Positions 7,804 to 16,473 of a stretch of 64,000 bases of DNA are shown one piece after another. The notes below the pieces were generated by a model. That model saw nothing but the letters and a program-made list of their open reading frames with translations, searched no databases and had not been told where the DNA came from. The stretch lies in assembly GCF_018860365.1 (NCBI RefSeq), contig NZ_JAHKPO010000018.1, positions 343,835 to 407,834 on the forward strand, read 5' to 3'. This stretch comes from Arenibacter algicola (GTDB lineage Bacteria > Bacteroidota > Bacteroidia > Flavobacteriales > Flavobacteriaceae). How positions within the stretch are numbered: the stretch's first letter is position 1; each line of letters starts with the position of its first letter. The position numbers were made by a program, and so were the translations under genes.

Positions 7804-9177
7804 TTAAAATCCAGCCACACTCCAGCCTTTGCGATACTTACGTTGAAGATATTTATTGGCCTCTGGATGATTTGGGAACAACATATTGGCCGGATCCCAT
7901 TCCAAGACAGTGCCTGGCAGTCGTATGGCAACCGTACCCAATAGGATGGCTTCGGTCATGGGGCCGGATTGAGCAAAATGTGATTCTGTTTTTTCACTAC
8001 CCAAACAGGCATCCACAAAATGGTGGTAGTGATTGCGGTCATCCAATTTTGGCATTTCGTAATCTATATATTTATTTTCTGGCAATAGAACGGGCATTTC
8101 ACGGTGAGGAATGAGCAAGGCTCCTTCGGTTCCAATGAGAATGGCCGATTCTGCTGGATATGGTTTCCCATGAAATAAAGCTTGTATTTCCCAAGGCGGG
8201 TAAAACTCCCCGTCAAACCATTCCACAGGTAGAACATCCGATTCGGTAAACTCGTTGCCAGGGAACATCCAAGTGATATGGTCGCCCTGCGGCCATGTAT
8301 CCCCGTTTCGTTCCGAAGATTTCTGCCACGACTCTTGGACCTTGGCCACGACCGACGTAGGTGCTTGTAGTCCAAGGCCTTTCCAAACGGCGTCAAATAT
8401 ATGACATCCGATATCTCCGGACCACCCAGTTCCAAAGTCTTGCCACGCTCTCCATATGGCCGGATGATAGATTTTGGGAGCATAGGGGCGCATAGGAGCG
8501 GTTCCGGTCCAAAGGTCCCAATTTAAATGGGGAGGCACTTCCTGACCTTTAGGTGGGCGCGGGCCTGGCAGCCTATAGGTCTCTATCGCTGCTGGACGGT
8601 TGGAGCAGAGATAGGCGTGCTTGATTTTTCCCATAACACCATCCTTAATGATTTGAACTGCCGAACGATCACCTTTGCCAGAGGCATGGTGGGTGCCCAG
8701 TTGGGTTATTACCCCGACCTTTATTGATGCTTCGGTAAGTTTGCGAACTTCTGCTACATCATGGCACAAAGGCTTTTGACAATAGACATGTTTACCATTT
8801 TGAATCGCCTGATAGGCAATGACGAAATGATTATGGTCCGGTACCGTTACATTCACCGAGTCAATAATATCGTCCTCCTTTTTAAGAAGTTCACGCCAAT
8901 CGGAATATGTACGGGCATCCGGAAAAAGTTCCGCTGCCTTTTGCAAGTTTTTTGCGTCTACATCACATAGAGCTACGATTTGCACGTTGGGATGTTGCTT
9001 AAAATTTTGGAGGTCGTGCCAGCCCATTCCACCGACACCTATACAGGCATGTTTTAGTTTGTTCTTTGGTGATGCCAAACTTATGGCGGAAGTTCCCAAA
9101 AAAGGAACTGCGAGTGCTGCTGTAGTAATTGAATCCAAGAATCTTCGTCGTGATACCGATTTTTGTTGTTTTGTCAT
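7804..9177 (-). CDS. Gfo/Idh/MocA-family oxidoreductase, Tat-exported
   Basis: A 457-residue protein with a twin-arginine signal (SRRRFLDSITTAALAVPFLG, residues 9-28). It is followed by a Rossmann NAD(P) fold (ACIGVGGMGWHDL, then VALCDVD) and the family's catalytic-lysine segment YCQKPLCHDVAEV. The C-terminal half (WDLWTGTAPMRPYAP, FGTGWSGDIGCHIFDA) matches secreted members from Bacteroidota and Planctomycetota that act on sugars or cyclitols, and that have a buried cofactor. The exact substrate is unknown. It lies 274 bp from the sigma gene of locus 1, in the same direction, and is probably part of that locus. Confidence 0.88.
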   Translation of the reverse strand: MTKQQKSVSRRRFLDSITTAALAVPFLGTSAISLASPKNKLKHACIGVGGMGWHDLQNFKQHPNVQIVALCDVDAKNLQKAAELFPDARTYSDWRELLKKEDDIIDSVNVTVPDHNHFVIAYQAIQNGKHVYCQKPLCHDVAEVRKLTEASIKVGVITQLGTHHASGKGDRSAVQIIKDGVMGKIKHAYLCSNRPAAIETYRLPGPRPPKGQEVPPHLNWDLWTGTAPMRPYAPKIYHPAIWRAWQDFGTGWSGDIGCHIFDAVWKGLGLQAPTSVVAKVQESWQKSSERNGDTWPQGDHITWMFPGNEFTESDVLPVEWFDGEFYPPWEIQALFHGKPYPAESAILIGTEGALLIPHREMPVLLPENKYIDYEMPKLDDRNHYHHFVDACLGSEKTESHFAQSGPMTEAILLGTVAIRLPGTVLEWDPANMLFPNHPEANKYLQRKYRKGWSVAGF

Positions 9178-9451
9178 AGAAATATGAATTGTGGGATCGA
9201 CTTATTTTAATCCCATGGTTGATTGGCTGAAAATTTATAAAAGGTAATAACTAAAATTCAAAATAGACCTATTAACTGCAGTTTTCTATTTCTATAATGG
9301 CAAGGATATCACCACCTTATTCATTTATCCAGTGTTATCTAAAAAGGCATTGTGATCATACCATGACCCACTGTTTTTCCCTGATTTGACAAACATCTTT
9401 CAATGTAACAAATAAGGGACTTAATTCAATGCTAAACAAAAACTTAATTAG

Positions 9452-10000
9452 TTAACCCGAAAATTTCGAATCCTTATTAAAAATCACCATTAAAATCTGT
9501 TTATCATTTTTAAATTCTTCCCGAATTTTTTTATATGCTATCCGCATCTGGCTTTCCACCGTTTTTTCTGAAATATTGAGTCGTGAGGCAATTTCCTTGT
9601 ACTTTAATCCATCCCTTTTATTAAGTAGTAATATCTCCCGACACTTGGGGGGTAATTTGTCAACAACCATTTTTAACTTTTTAATTTTATGGTCAACATG
9701 GCTTACTTCTTCTATAAGGCTCTCTTTGGCCATATTGTATTTAAGCTCATCAAAGATTTTATTTTTCCGTTGATTTTTCCGGTAAAGATCTATAAAGGAA
9801 TTATAGGCGGTGGTAAACAAAAAGCTCTTTAAGGCCGGACTTTCCACTAAATCAGGGCGCTTTTGCCATAAAGTAATAAAACAGTTTTGGACTATATCCT
9901 TGGCCTGGTCGTGATTGTTCGTAAGTGTTTTGGTATAGGCTAGCAGTGGTCCGTAAAGTTGCTCAAATACTATTTTAAAGACATCTTTTTGCTGCGGCAT
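9452..10000 (-). CDS. ECF sigma factor of SusC/SusD locus 1
   Basis: A 182-residue sigma factor of the Bacteroidota SusC-associated type (length and pattern of the 'Bacteroides expansion' ECF family). Region 2 is FEQLYGPLLAYTKTLTNNHD to SFLFTTAYNSFIDLYRK; region 4 is LPPKCREILLLNKRDGLKYK to ISEKTVESQMRIAYKKIR. It is expected to be held by the FecR anti-sigma factor and released when SusC1 senses its ligand through the STN domain. Unusually it is divergent from fecR (166 bp between the starts) rather than in the same operon. Confidence 0.9.
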   Translation of the reverse strand: MPQQKDVFKIVFEQLYGPLLAYTKTLTNNHDQAKDIVQNCFITLWQKRPDLVESPALKSFLFTTAYNSFIDLYRKNQRKNKIFDELKYNMAKESLIEEVSHVDHKIKKLKMVVDKLPPKCREILLLNKRDGLKYKEIASRLNISEKTVESQMRIAYKKIREEFKNDKQILMVIFNKDSKFSG

Positions 10001-10054
10001 TTTGGATTATAAGTCCCTCAATGTATAAAGGGGGTGGTTAATAAAGTTAGCTGG

Positions 10055-10082
10055 TTTGTCACAAATATGAAAAATATATTTG
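10055..10082 (+). promoter_or_regulatory. Promoter-like element before fecR (locus 1)
   Basis: TTTG at 10055-10058 and TATATTTG at 10075-10082 match the Bacteroidota vegetative -33 and -7 elements, with a 16-bp spacer (slightly short). Transcription would start near 10089, giving a 77-nt leader to the TTG start of fecR at 10166. Confidence 0.45.
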
Positions 10083-10165
10083 CCTTTTTTAAGGGTTTTT
10101 TGTTTTCTGTTCGTTTCCACTAAGAATACGCAATTTAATGTGTTAATAATTAAGGGAAATCAATA

Positions 10166-11323
10166 TTGAGGAAATTAATAAATAAATACTTGGATGATTC
10201 CATTGATGGTGTTGAAATGGAGCGACTTAAGGTTTGGTTGGAAAAGGAAAAAAACCAAAAGAAGTTCAAGGCCATTGTAGAAAACCATTATCAATTGAAT
10301 TTAGGTCTACAGGAAGTGGATTTGGAAAAGGAGTATTCCCTACTGTTGCATAAAATCCAGGACAATAGGATTGCACAAAGACGCTCCAGTACCATATGGT
10401 ATCAACGGGCCGCAATTCTTATAGCCCTGTTCGGGATAGGTTATATAATGTATTTAACCCTGGGCAAATCCGATGAACCGTATATAGATGCCAATGCCAT
10501 TACCATAAAACAGGAGGATGGAAATATTCAGGTTATTAAGGAAGATGGCAGTGTAGTAATTGTTGATAGCTCGGGTAAAGTTGTTGGCCGGCAAGATGGA
10601 GGTGAATTGGATTATAAAAATGTAGGGACTTCCAATTCCAACAATCAAGTTGAAGAAAGTCTTGTCTATAACGAATTGGTGGTGCCCAATGGGAAGAAAA
10701 TGAAATTGATTCTTTCCGATAGTACCATAGTCCACATTAATTCCGGCACCCATTTTAAGTATCCCGTTCGATTCTTAAAAAATCAGAATAGAAAAGTTTT
10801 CTTGGACGGGGAAGCCTTTTTTGAAGTGTCTGAAGACAAGAACAACCCCTTTATCGTTAACACCGATGACATTAATATCCGTGTACTGGGAACCAAGTTT
10901 GATGTTAGTTCCTATGCAAACGATGACACTGTTAGCACTGTATTGGTAGAAGGTGCTGTTGAATTGTACCAGACCAGTGGGGAACTAAGGGATAAGGACG
11001 AATATTTACTGGCCCCAGGGCAAATTGCGTCTTGGAAGAAATTGGAAAACGACATGGATATCGCAGTGGTCGACGTAAATGAATATACTTCCTGGATCAA
11101 TGGGCAGATCATATTTAAGATTAGACCATTTCCAGAAATTTTAAAGGTGTTGGAGCGCCATTATGATGTTTCCATTACCAACAATTACAGACTTTTGGAC
11201 AGTCAGCAATTTTTTGCAAAGTTCGATACGGAGACTATTGAACAGGTAATGACCTATTTTCAGAGTAGTATCCCTTTTTCATATATCAGGGTAGGAAATA
11301 AAATTGAAATAAACCAACCTTAA
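10166..11323 (+). CDS. FecR-family anti-sigma factor (locus 1)
   Basis: A 385-residue FecR protein. The cytoplasmic N-terminus (1-78) begins MRKLINKYLDDSIDG and binds sigma; a single membrane helix is at about 79-100 (AAILIALFGIGYIMYLTLG). The periplasmic FecR domain includes ELVVPNGKKMKLILSDSTIV, DGEAFFEVSEDKNNPFIVNT and VLGTKFDVSSY, and the C-terminal secretin-like domain (DUF4974) is at about 310-383. The start codon is TTG at 10166, the only start that keeps the conserved N-terminus. It relays the signal from the STN domain of SusC1 to the divergent sigma factor. It is longer than the second FecR here because of an insert around 110-165. Confidence 0.9.
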   Translation: MRKLINKYLDDSIDGVEMERLKVWLEKEKNQKKFKAIVENHYQLNLGLQEVDLEKEYSLLLHKIQDNRIAQRRSSTIWYQRAAILIALFGIGYIMYLTLGKSDEPYIDANAITIKQEDGNIQVIKEDGSVVIVDSSGKVVGRQDGGELDYKNVGTSNSNNQVEESLVYNELVVPNGKKMKLILSDSTIVHINSGTHFKYPVRFLKNQNRKVFLDGEAFFEVSEDKNNPFIVNTDDINIRVLGTKFDVSSYANDDTVSTVLVEGAVELYQTSGELRDKDEYLLAPGQIASWKKLENDMDIAVVDVNEYTSWINGQIIFKIRPFPEILKVLERHYDVSITNNYRLLDSQQFFAKFDTETIEQVMTYFQSSIPFSYIRVGNKIEINQP

Positions 11324-11374
11324 ATAACAGTTGCCTATGATTTAACATTCTATTGACCCATCATCTTATAACAT

Positions 11375-11443
11375 AAAAAAATCGGGATATGCTGCTACAT
11401 ACCCCGATAGTAAAAGGTGATTAAAATATTAACCACAAAAACT
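11375..11443 (-). ncRNA. Candidate antisense RNA ending in an intrinsic terminator, upstream of susC1
   Basis: On the minus strand a hairpin with arms 11408-11398 and 11391-11381 and a 6-nt loop is followed by seven T (11381-11375), the form of a Rho-independent terminator. On the plus strand the stem has one A-C mismatch (11387/11402); in minus-strand RNA this is a G-U pair, so the stem is continuous only in that direction. The minus strand also has TACTTTTG (11454 to 11447), a TAnnTTTG match, which would start an RNA of about 67 nt; no clear -33 element is seen. Short cis-antisense RNAs beside susC genes are known in Bacteroides (DonS family). The same element precedes susC2 and susC3. Confidence 0.5.
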
Positions 11444-11453
11444 AAACAAAAGT

Positions 11454-14400
11454 ATGAATAAAAAAAACATTCGTTTGGGAATGCAGCATGCATTGTATCC
11501 CAATATCAGTTTAAAAATGAAGTTAACCACTCTTTTTTTAATAATTGCCTTATTTAGGGTACAGGCCAATACCTATTCACAGGTTGCCAAGATTACTTTG
11601 GATCTCGATTCCGTTGGATTAATGACGGTATTTGAGGAAATTGAAGCAGGTAGTGAATATAAATTTTTAGGAAACCAGGACGTAATAGATAGGGACCGAG
11701 TGGTTTCAGTACACGTTAAAAAGGAAAGGATCCACAAAGTATTGACGGATTTGTTTTCTGGAACCAATATCTCCTTCAGAATATTGGATAGACAAATTAT
11801 CCTGAAGAATGAACCGAACCTGCAAGCGCAGTTTGGCCCAATGCCTAAAATTGATAAGATTGCCAAACCACAACTAACGGTAAGTGGAACAATTGTAGAC
11901 AATAACGGAACTCCACTTTCGGGTGCCAATGTTGTGGAGAAAGGTACAGTGAACGGGGTAACAGCCGATTTTGATGGACAATTTGAAATAGAATTGTCCT
12001 CTGCCAATCCAGAATTGGTGGTATCCTATCTTGGTTTTGCTACTAAGGAGATATTGGTCAACGGACAAACCAACATGACTATAACCCTGCAGGAAAGTGC
12101 CGCTGGACTGGAAGAGGTTGTGGTAGTGGGATATGGACAGGTAAGGAAAAGTGACCTAACCGGTTCTGTAGCTTCCATTAAAGGTGAAGCCGTTAGTTTG
12201 CAGGCGGTGGGCAATCCGGTGCAGGCACTGTCCGGAGTAGCTACGGGAGTTCAGATTCTACAAAATTCAGGACAACCAGGTAGTGGTCTAAGTGTCCTGA
12301 TCAGAGGGGGAAATTCACTTTTGGGGGGTAACAATCCTTTATATGTTGTTGATGGCTTCCCTATTATCGGAGATCTAAGTTCCATCAATCCCAATGATAT
12401 TTTATCAATAGAAATTTTAAAGGATGCTTCTTCTACCGCAATTTATGGGGCAAGAGGAGCAAATGGAGTGGTTATTGTTTCCACAAAGAAAGGCAAGGAA
12501 GGCAAGACTTCCATTGAATACAATGGATATACCGGATTCCAAAAAGTGAATAACACCATAGACATGTTAAACGCCAAGGAGTTTGCTACCCTTGCCAATG
12601 TGAGGGCCTCCAACGATAACATAGCTCCTTATTTTACCAATGCTGAAATTGCATCCTTTGAAAATGGTACCAACTGGCAAGACGAAATATTTCAGAATGC
12701 AGTGATTCAAAACCATTCAATAACAGTTTCGGGAGGTAATGATAAAACGGTGTTCAATGTTTCTGGTAATTATTTTAATCAAGAGGGAATTATCATAAAC
12801 TCGGGTTACGAGTATTTACAATTAAGATCTAGCCTGGAACATAAGATCAATTCCAAATGGAAAGTTTCATTTAATAATATATTGAGTAGAAAGAAAAACA
12901 ATAATATTTTCAGTAATAATACAGAACGGGGAGCTGGTGTGTTGAGCGGGGCCCTTATTTCCCCACCTACAGTTTCTGTGTTCAACAGCGATGGCGAATA
13001 TAGCAATGTTAGACCTTATGCCTTTAGTCCGGACATAGTGGAGAACCCTGTGGCCATGGCATTGGAAAGGAAACAATTATCCAGGGAGAATGCATTGCTG
13101 CTCAATATAATTGCAGAAGGTAAAATCACCAATGATTTGGTACTGTATTCTTCTATAGGGGTGCAATATGAGAATACTAGGGGCGACAATTACTCCCCAT
13201 CAATATTTCAACCCTCCGCAACTGGATCCGCCTCAATTTCCTATAGGGAATTTACGGATATAGTTAACGAGAACCTATTGACGTATTCCAAGGAAATTAA
13301 TAACGATCACGATGTAAAAGTTATGGGAGGGATCACTTCCCAAAAAACATCAAATCAATCCTTAAGTGCTTCTTCTACTGGTTTTTTATCAGACATTCTT
13401 GAGAATAATAGCATACAGGCAGGTAGTTCCCCCGGAACCCCTATTTCAGCAAGTAGTGAATACTCCATACTTTCAGGTTTAGGAAGACTAAACTACGGTT
13501 ATAAGGGTAAATATTTACTTACTACCAGTATACGGGCCGATGGTTCTTCTGTTTTTGGTAAAGCCAATAAATGGGGTTACTTCCCTTCCGCAGCCTTGGC
13601 ATGGCGGGTAAGTGAGGAAAACTTTTTAAAGGAAAACGATTTTATTGGCAATTTAAAATTAAGGGCCAGTTGGGGTAAAACCGGCAATACGGCAGTTTCT
13701 CCATACCAATCGCTCTCAATATTATCCAGTTCCCAAACCGTCTTTGATGACAATATTAATATAGGATACGCACCGGGAAGTTCTATGCCAAACCCCAATC
13801 TAAAATGGGAAACTACGGCTCAGACAGATTTTGGGGTCGACTTTGGATTATTTAGAAATAGATTTCAAGTTACTTTTGACTACTACTATAAAAAGACAGA
13901 AGATTTGCTGGCTTCCATACCAGTTATTTTGTCATCTGGATATTCTTCCCAAACTACAAATTTGGGAAGTATGGAAAATAGAGGATTTGAGGTGTCATTG
14001 GATTCAAGGGTTTTAGAAGGAGATTTCAGTTGGGATCTAGGGGTTAATTTTTCGTCCAATCGCAACAAGGTATTGAGTTTGCCCGAAGGTGGCGATATTT
14101 TTGGAGTTGGACTAGGAAATGCACTTCCTGCAATGAGTTTGGTTCGTGAAGGCCATCCCGTTGGAGTCTTTTATGGCCTTGTGGAAGACGGACTCACCGA
14201 TGATGGGCTGATCAATTACGTTGATACGGATGTAAATGGTACCATCAATAGTTTGGATAGACAAATTATAGGGGATCCAAACCCGGATTTTATTTTTGGG
14301 ATCAATAGCAATATGAGCTATAAGAACTTCGGATTAACAGTATTGGTAAGTGGTTCCCAAGGTAACGATATACTAAATTACAATTTGTCCAATGTGGCGG

Positions 14401-14783
14401 ATGGATTTAGTTTCGGAATTAATCAGATTCGAGATGTTTTAGGCAATTACTGGACAGTAGAGAATCCCGATCCAAATGCCAAATATCCAAAGATAAGTTC
14501 CAATACAAGATACCAAGGTTCGGATAGGTTCATTGAAGACGGCTCCTATGTTCAAATTAAGAATGTACGCCTGTCATATACCTTGAAAGGGGATACTTTT
14601 AAATCCTTGCCAATTCACAATTCTCAGATATTTGTTAATATACAGAATCTGGCCACCTTTACGAATTATTCATTTTATTCACCTACACTCAATACTCATG
14701 GAGGTGGGATTTCTAAAGGGATAGATCAGTTCGGATATCCTGACACCAGGACGTTCATGTTAGGTGTTAGAATTAACTTATAA
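11454..14783 (+). CDS. SusC-family TonB-dependent outer-membrane transporter with STN domain (SusC1)
   Basis: A 1109-residue transporter. In order: signal sequence (about 20-42, ending QANTYSQ); STN signalling domain (about 45-122, ITLDLDSVGLMTVFEEIEAG); carboxypeptidase-regulatory-like domain (about 143-215, VSGTIVDNNGTPLSGANVVE); TonB-box region EEVVVVGYGQV; plug (VLIRGGNSLLGGNNPLYVVD, then LKDASSTAIYGARGANGV); and a 22-strand barrel ending in RTFMLGVRINL. It imports oligosaccharides together with SusD1. The STN domain fits the neighbouring FecR/sigma pair, giving ligand-dependent induction. It follows fecR by 130 bp that hold the hairpin element. Substrate unknown. Confidence 0.95.
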   Translation: MNKKNIRLGMQHALYPNISLKMKLTTLFLIIALFRVQANTYSQVAKITLDLDSVGLMTVFEEIEAGSEYKFLGNQDVIDRDRVVSVHVKKERIHKVLTDLFSGTNISFRILDRQIILKNEPNLQAQFGPMPKIDKIAKPQLTVSGTIVDNNGTPLSGANVVEKGTVNGVTADFDGQFEIELSSANPELVVSYLGFATKEILVNGQTNMTITLQESAAGLEEVVVVGYGQVRKSDLTGSVASIKGEAVSLQAVGNPVQALSGVATGVQILQNSGQPGSGLSVLIRGGNSLLGGNNPLYVVDGFPIIGDLSSINPNDILSIEILKDASSTAIYGARGANGVVIVSTKKGKEGKTSIEYNGYTGFQKVNNTIDMLNAKEFATLANVRASNDNIAPYFTNAEIASFENGTNWQDEIFQNAVIQNHSITVSGGNDKTVFNVSGNYFNQEGIIINSGYEYLQLRSSLEHKINSKWKVSFNNILSRKKNNNIFSNNTERGAGVLSGALISPPTVSVFNSDGEYSNVRPYAFSPDIVENPVAMALERKQLSRENALLLNIIAEGKITNDLVLYSSIGVQYENTRGDNYSPSIFQPSATGSASISYREFTDIVNENLLTYSKEINNDHDVKVMGGITSQKTSNQSLSASSTGFLSDILENNSIQAGSSPGTPISASSEYSILSGLGRLNYGYKGKYLLTTSIRADGSSVFGKANKWGYFPSAALAWRVSEENFLKENDFIGNLKLRASWGKTGNTAVSPYQSLSILSSSQTVFDDNINIGYAPGSSMPNPNLKWETTAQTDFGVDFGLFRNRFQVTFDYYYKKTEDLLASIPVILSSGYSSQTTNLGSMENRGFEVSLDSRVLEGDFSWDLGVNFSSNRNKVLSLPEGGDIFGVGLGNALPAMSLVREGHPVGVFYGLVEDGLTDDGLINYVDTDVNGTINSLDRQIIGDPNPDFIFGINSNMSYKNFGLTVLVSGSQGNDILNYNLSNVADGFSFGINQIRDVLGNYWTVENPDPNAKYPKISSNTRYQGSDRFIEDGSYVQIKNVRLSYTLKGDTFKSLPIHNSQIFVNIQNLATFTNYSFYSPTLNTHGGGISKGIDQFGYPDTRTFMLGVRINL

Positions 14784-14813
14784 ATATTTATTACTAAAAT
14801 ATTAGAAAATATC

Positions 14814-16256
14814 ATGAAAAAAATACTATCATATACACTAATTTTTCTGTCCATTATATCGTGCAGCGATTTCCTGGAAGAAGTTCCTGAGGACAGACTT
14901 ACTGAGAATAACTTTTACGGCAATATGGATGATGCCGTAGCCGCCGTAAATGCCATTTACGTCCCCGCCAGGAATAATTTCAGATCGCTTTATATGCTAA
15001 TGCTCGATATCCAGGCAGATTATGCAAATGGAAGAGGTTCAACACAGCCCTTAGGTGAGTATCAAGGATTTGATCAAACCAATATCAATAGGGCGGGTAC
15101 CATGTGGGAGCGCTTTTATCAAAGCATCAGAAACGCCAACATTGCCATTTCCATGATCGATAATATTGATCTATCCGATACGGACAAAAAAGCTTTGATA
15201 GGTGAAGCCAAGTTTATGAGGGCCTACTGCTATTATCATCTTGTGAGAAATTGGGGAGGCGTTCCAATTTACCTGGAAGAAGAAGGGGAAGATACAGGTC
15301 GCAGAACAGTTGAAGAGGTATATCAAGTTATTATAGACGATTTAAAAGCAGGTGAAACCGATTTGCCGGCTACCCCGACCCAGTTTGGAAGACCTTCAAA
15401 ATGGTCCGCAAAATCACTGCTTGCCGAAGTTTACCTAGACCACAAAGACTATGGTTTATCTAGGGATAAAGCACAGGAAGTAATCGATTCTGGAATGTTT
15501 TCGTTGATTGAGGTAGCAGCCAGCGCCGATTTCAATAATATTTTCGGACCCTCTGTGAATGGTTCCTCTGAAGAGATTTTTTACATGAAGTTTAGCCATC
15601 AGGATGGCTGGGGATGGCCTATGAACCTATTATGGAGTGAAACGCAATTTTCTCCCTTCGGTAATTATGTTATTTATTCCGTACCTGGACCATTTTTTGA
15701 CAATTGGGACGATGCCGATCTCCGAAAGGAGTGGAACGTATTTACAGAGTATGTAAATAGGAGTACAGGGGAATTGGAAACCTTGCCGTCTTCTACCCCA
15801 ATTCTATGCAGTAAATTCAGGGATCCAGATTCCCCGGAAAGGGAAGGTCACGCCAATGATTATCCAATTTTGCGATATGCCGATGTTCTGCTAATATATG
15901 CGGAAGCTTCCGCAATGGCCGATAATTCGGTGTCCGCCTTGGCTCTTGAAAGCTTGAATAAAATAAAAAGGAGAGGTTATGGGTATCCCACCAACCTAGC
16001 CTCACCGGTTGATTACCCAAGTAGTGGGTGGACGGCGGAGTCTTTTAGGGAAACTGTTTTACAGGAAAGGGCTTACGAACTTTATATGGAAGGAAAACGA
16101 TGGTTCGACCTAAAACGTACTGATAAAGCCAAAGAATTGGTCTTACAGAACACAGGGAAAACCGTACAGGATGTTCATTTATTGTGGCCCATTCCACAAC
16201 AGGAAATAGATACTAATCCAGATATCAGCCAGGCTGACCAAAATCCGGGCTACTAG
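14814..16256 (+). CDS. SusD/RagB-family glycan-binding lipoprotein (SusD1)
   Basis: A 480-residue lipoprotein (lipobox IISC, Cys17) that caps SusC1 on the cell surface. Family features seen: FLEEVPEDRLTENNFYGNMD after the lipidation site; TPR-like helices (IGEAKFMRAYCYYHLVRNWG, VYQVIIDDLKAGETDLPATP, WSAKSLLAEVYL); and the C-terminal block YPILRYADVLLIYAEASAM, then ERAYELYMEGKRWFDLKR and the ending IPQQEIDTNPDISQADQNPG. It starts 30 bp after susC1 and is followed by a strong terminator-like hairpin. Confidence 0.95.
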   Translation: MKKILSYTLIFLSIISCSDFLEEVPEDRLTENNFYGNMDDAVAAVNAIYVPARNNFRSLYMLMLDIQADYANGRGSTQPLGEYQGFDQTNINRAGTMWERFYQSIRNANIAISMIDNIDLSDTDKKALIGEAKFMRAYCYYHLVRNWGGVPIYLEEEGEDTGRRTVEEVYQVIIDDLKAGETDLPATPTQFGRPSKWSAKSLLAEVYLDHKDYGLSRDKAQEVIDSGMFSLIEVAASADFNNIFGPSVNGSSEEIFYMKFSHQDGWGWPMNLLWSETQFSPFGNYVIYSVPGPFFDNWDDADLRKEWNVFTEYVNRSTGELETLPSSTPILCSKFRDPDSPEREGHANDYPILRYADVLLIYAEASAMADNSVSALALESLNKIKRRGYGYPTNLASPVDYPSSGWTAESFRETVLQERAYELYMEGKRWFDLKRTDKAKELVLQNTGKTVQDVHLLWPIPQQEIDTNPDISQADQNPGY

Positions 16257-16271
16257 TGCTTTAAAATTTGG

Positions 16272-16304
16272 ATCGGAGAAGCGGCAAAAGACCACTTCTC
16301 CGAT
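16272..16304 (+). terminator. Hairpin after susD1
   Basis: Perfect 10-bp stem ATCGGAGAAG (16272-16281) and CTTCTCCGAT (16295-16304) with a 13-nt loop, 15 bp after the susD1 stop. Only a short T tract follows (tttaata), so it may lower read-through or protect the susCD transcript 3' end rather than end it fully. Confidence 0.6.
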
Positions 16305-16473
16305 TTAATATCCCATATTTTCCTTAAATGGAACTGCTCTATTTCCAAGGGTAATGATCATGATTCTTATGGAATGTCAAGGCTGTTGCTCTATGTCCTA
16401 TATTCAAGTTTTATAGGGATGGAAATCAGTCGTTTGTAAATAATCATTTACATATTCATTAATTTTAGTTGAA

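Noticed and set aside
7678..7944. 88-codon open frame at the end of the Gfo/Idh/MocA gene
   Set aside because: Mostly antisense to the conserved C-terminus of that gene; no leader or domain.
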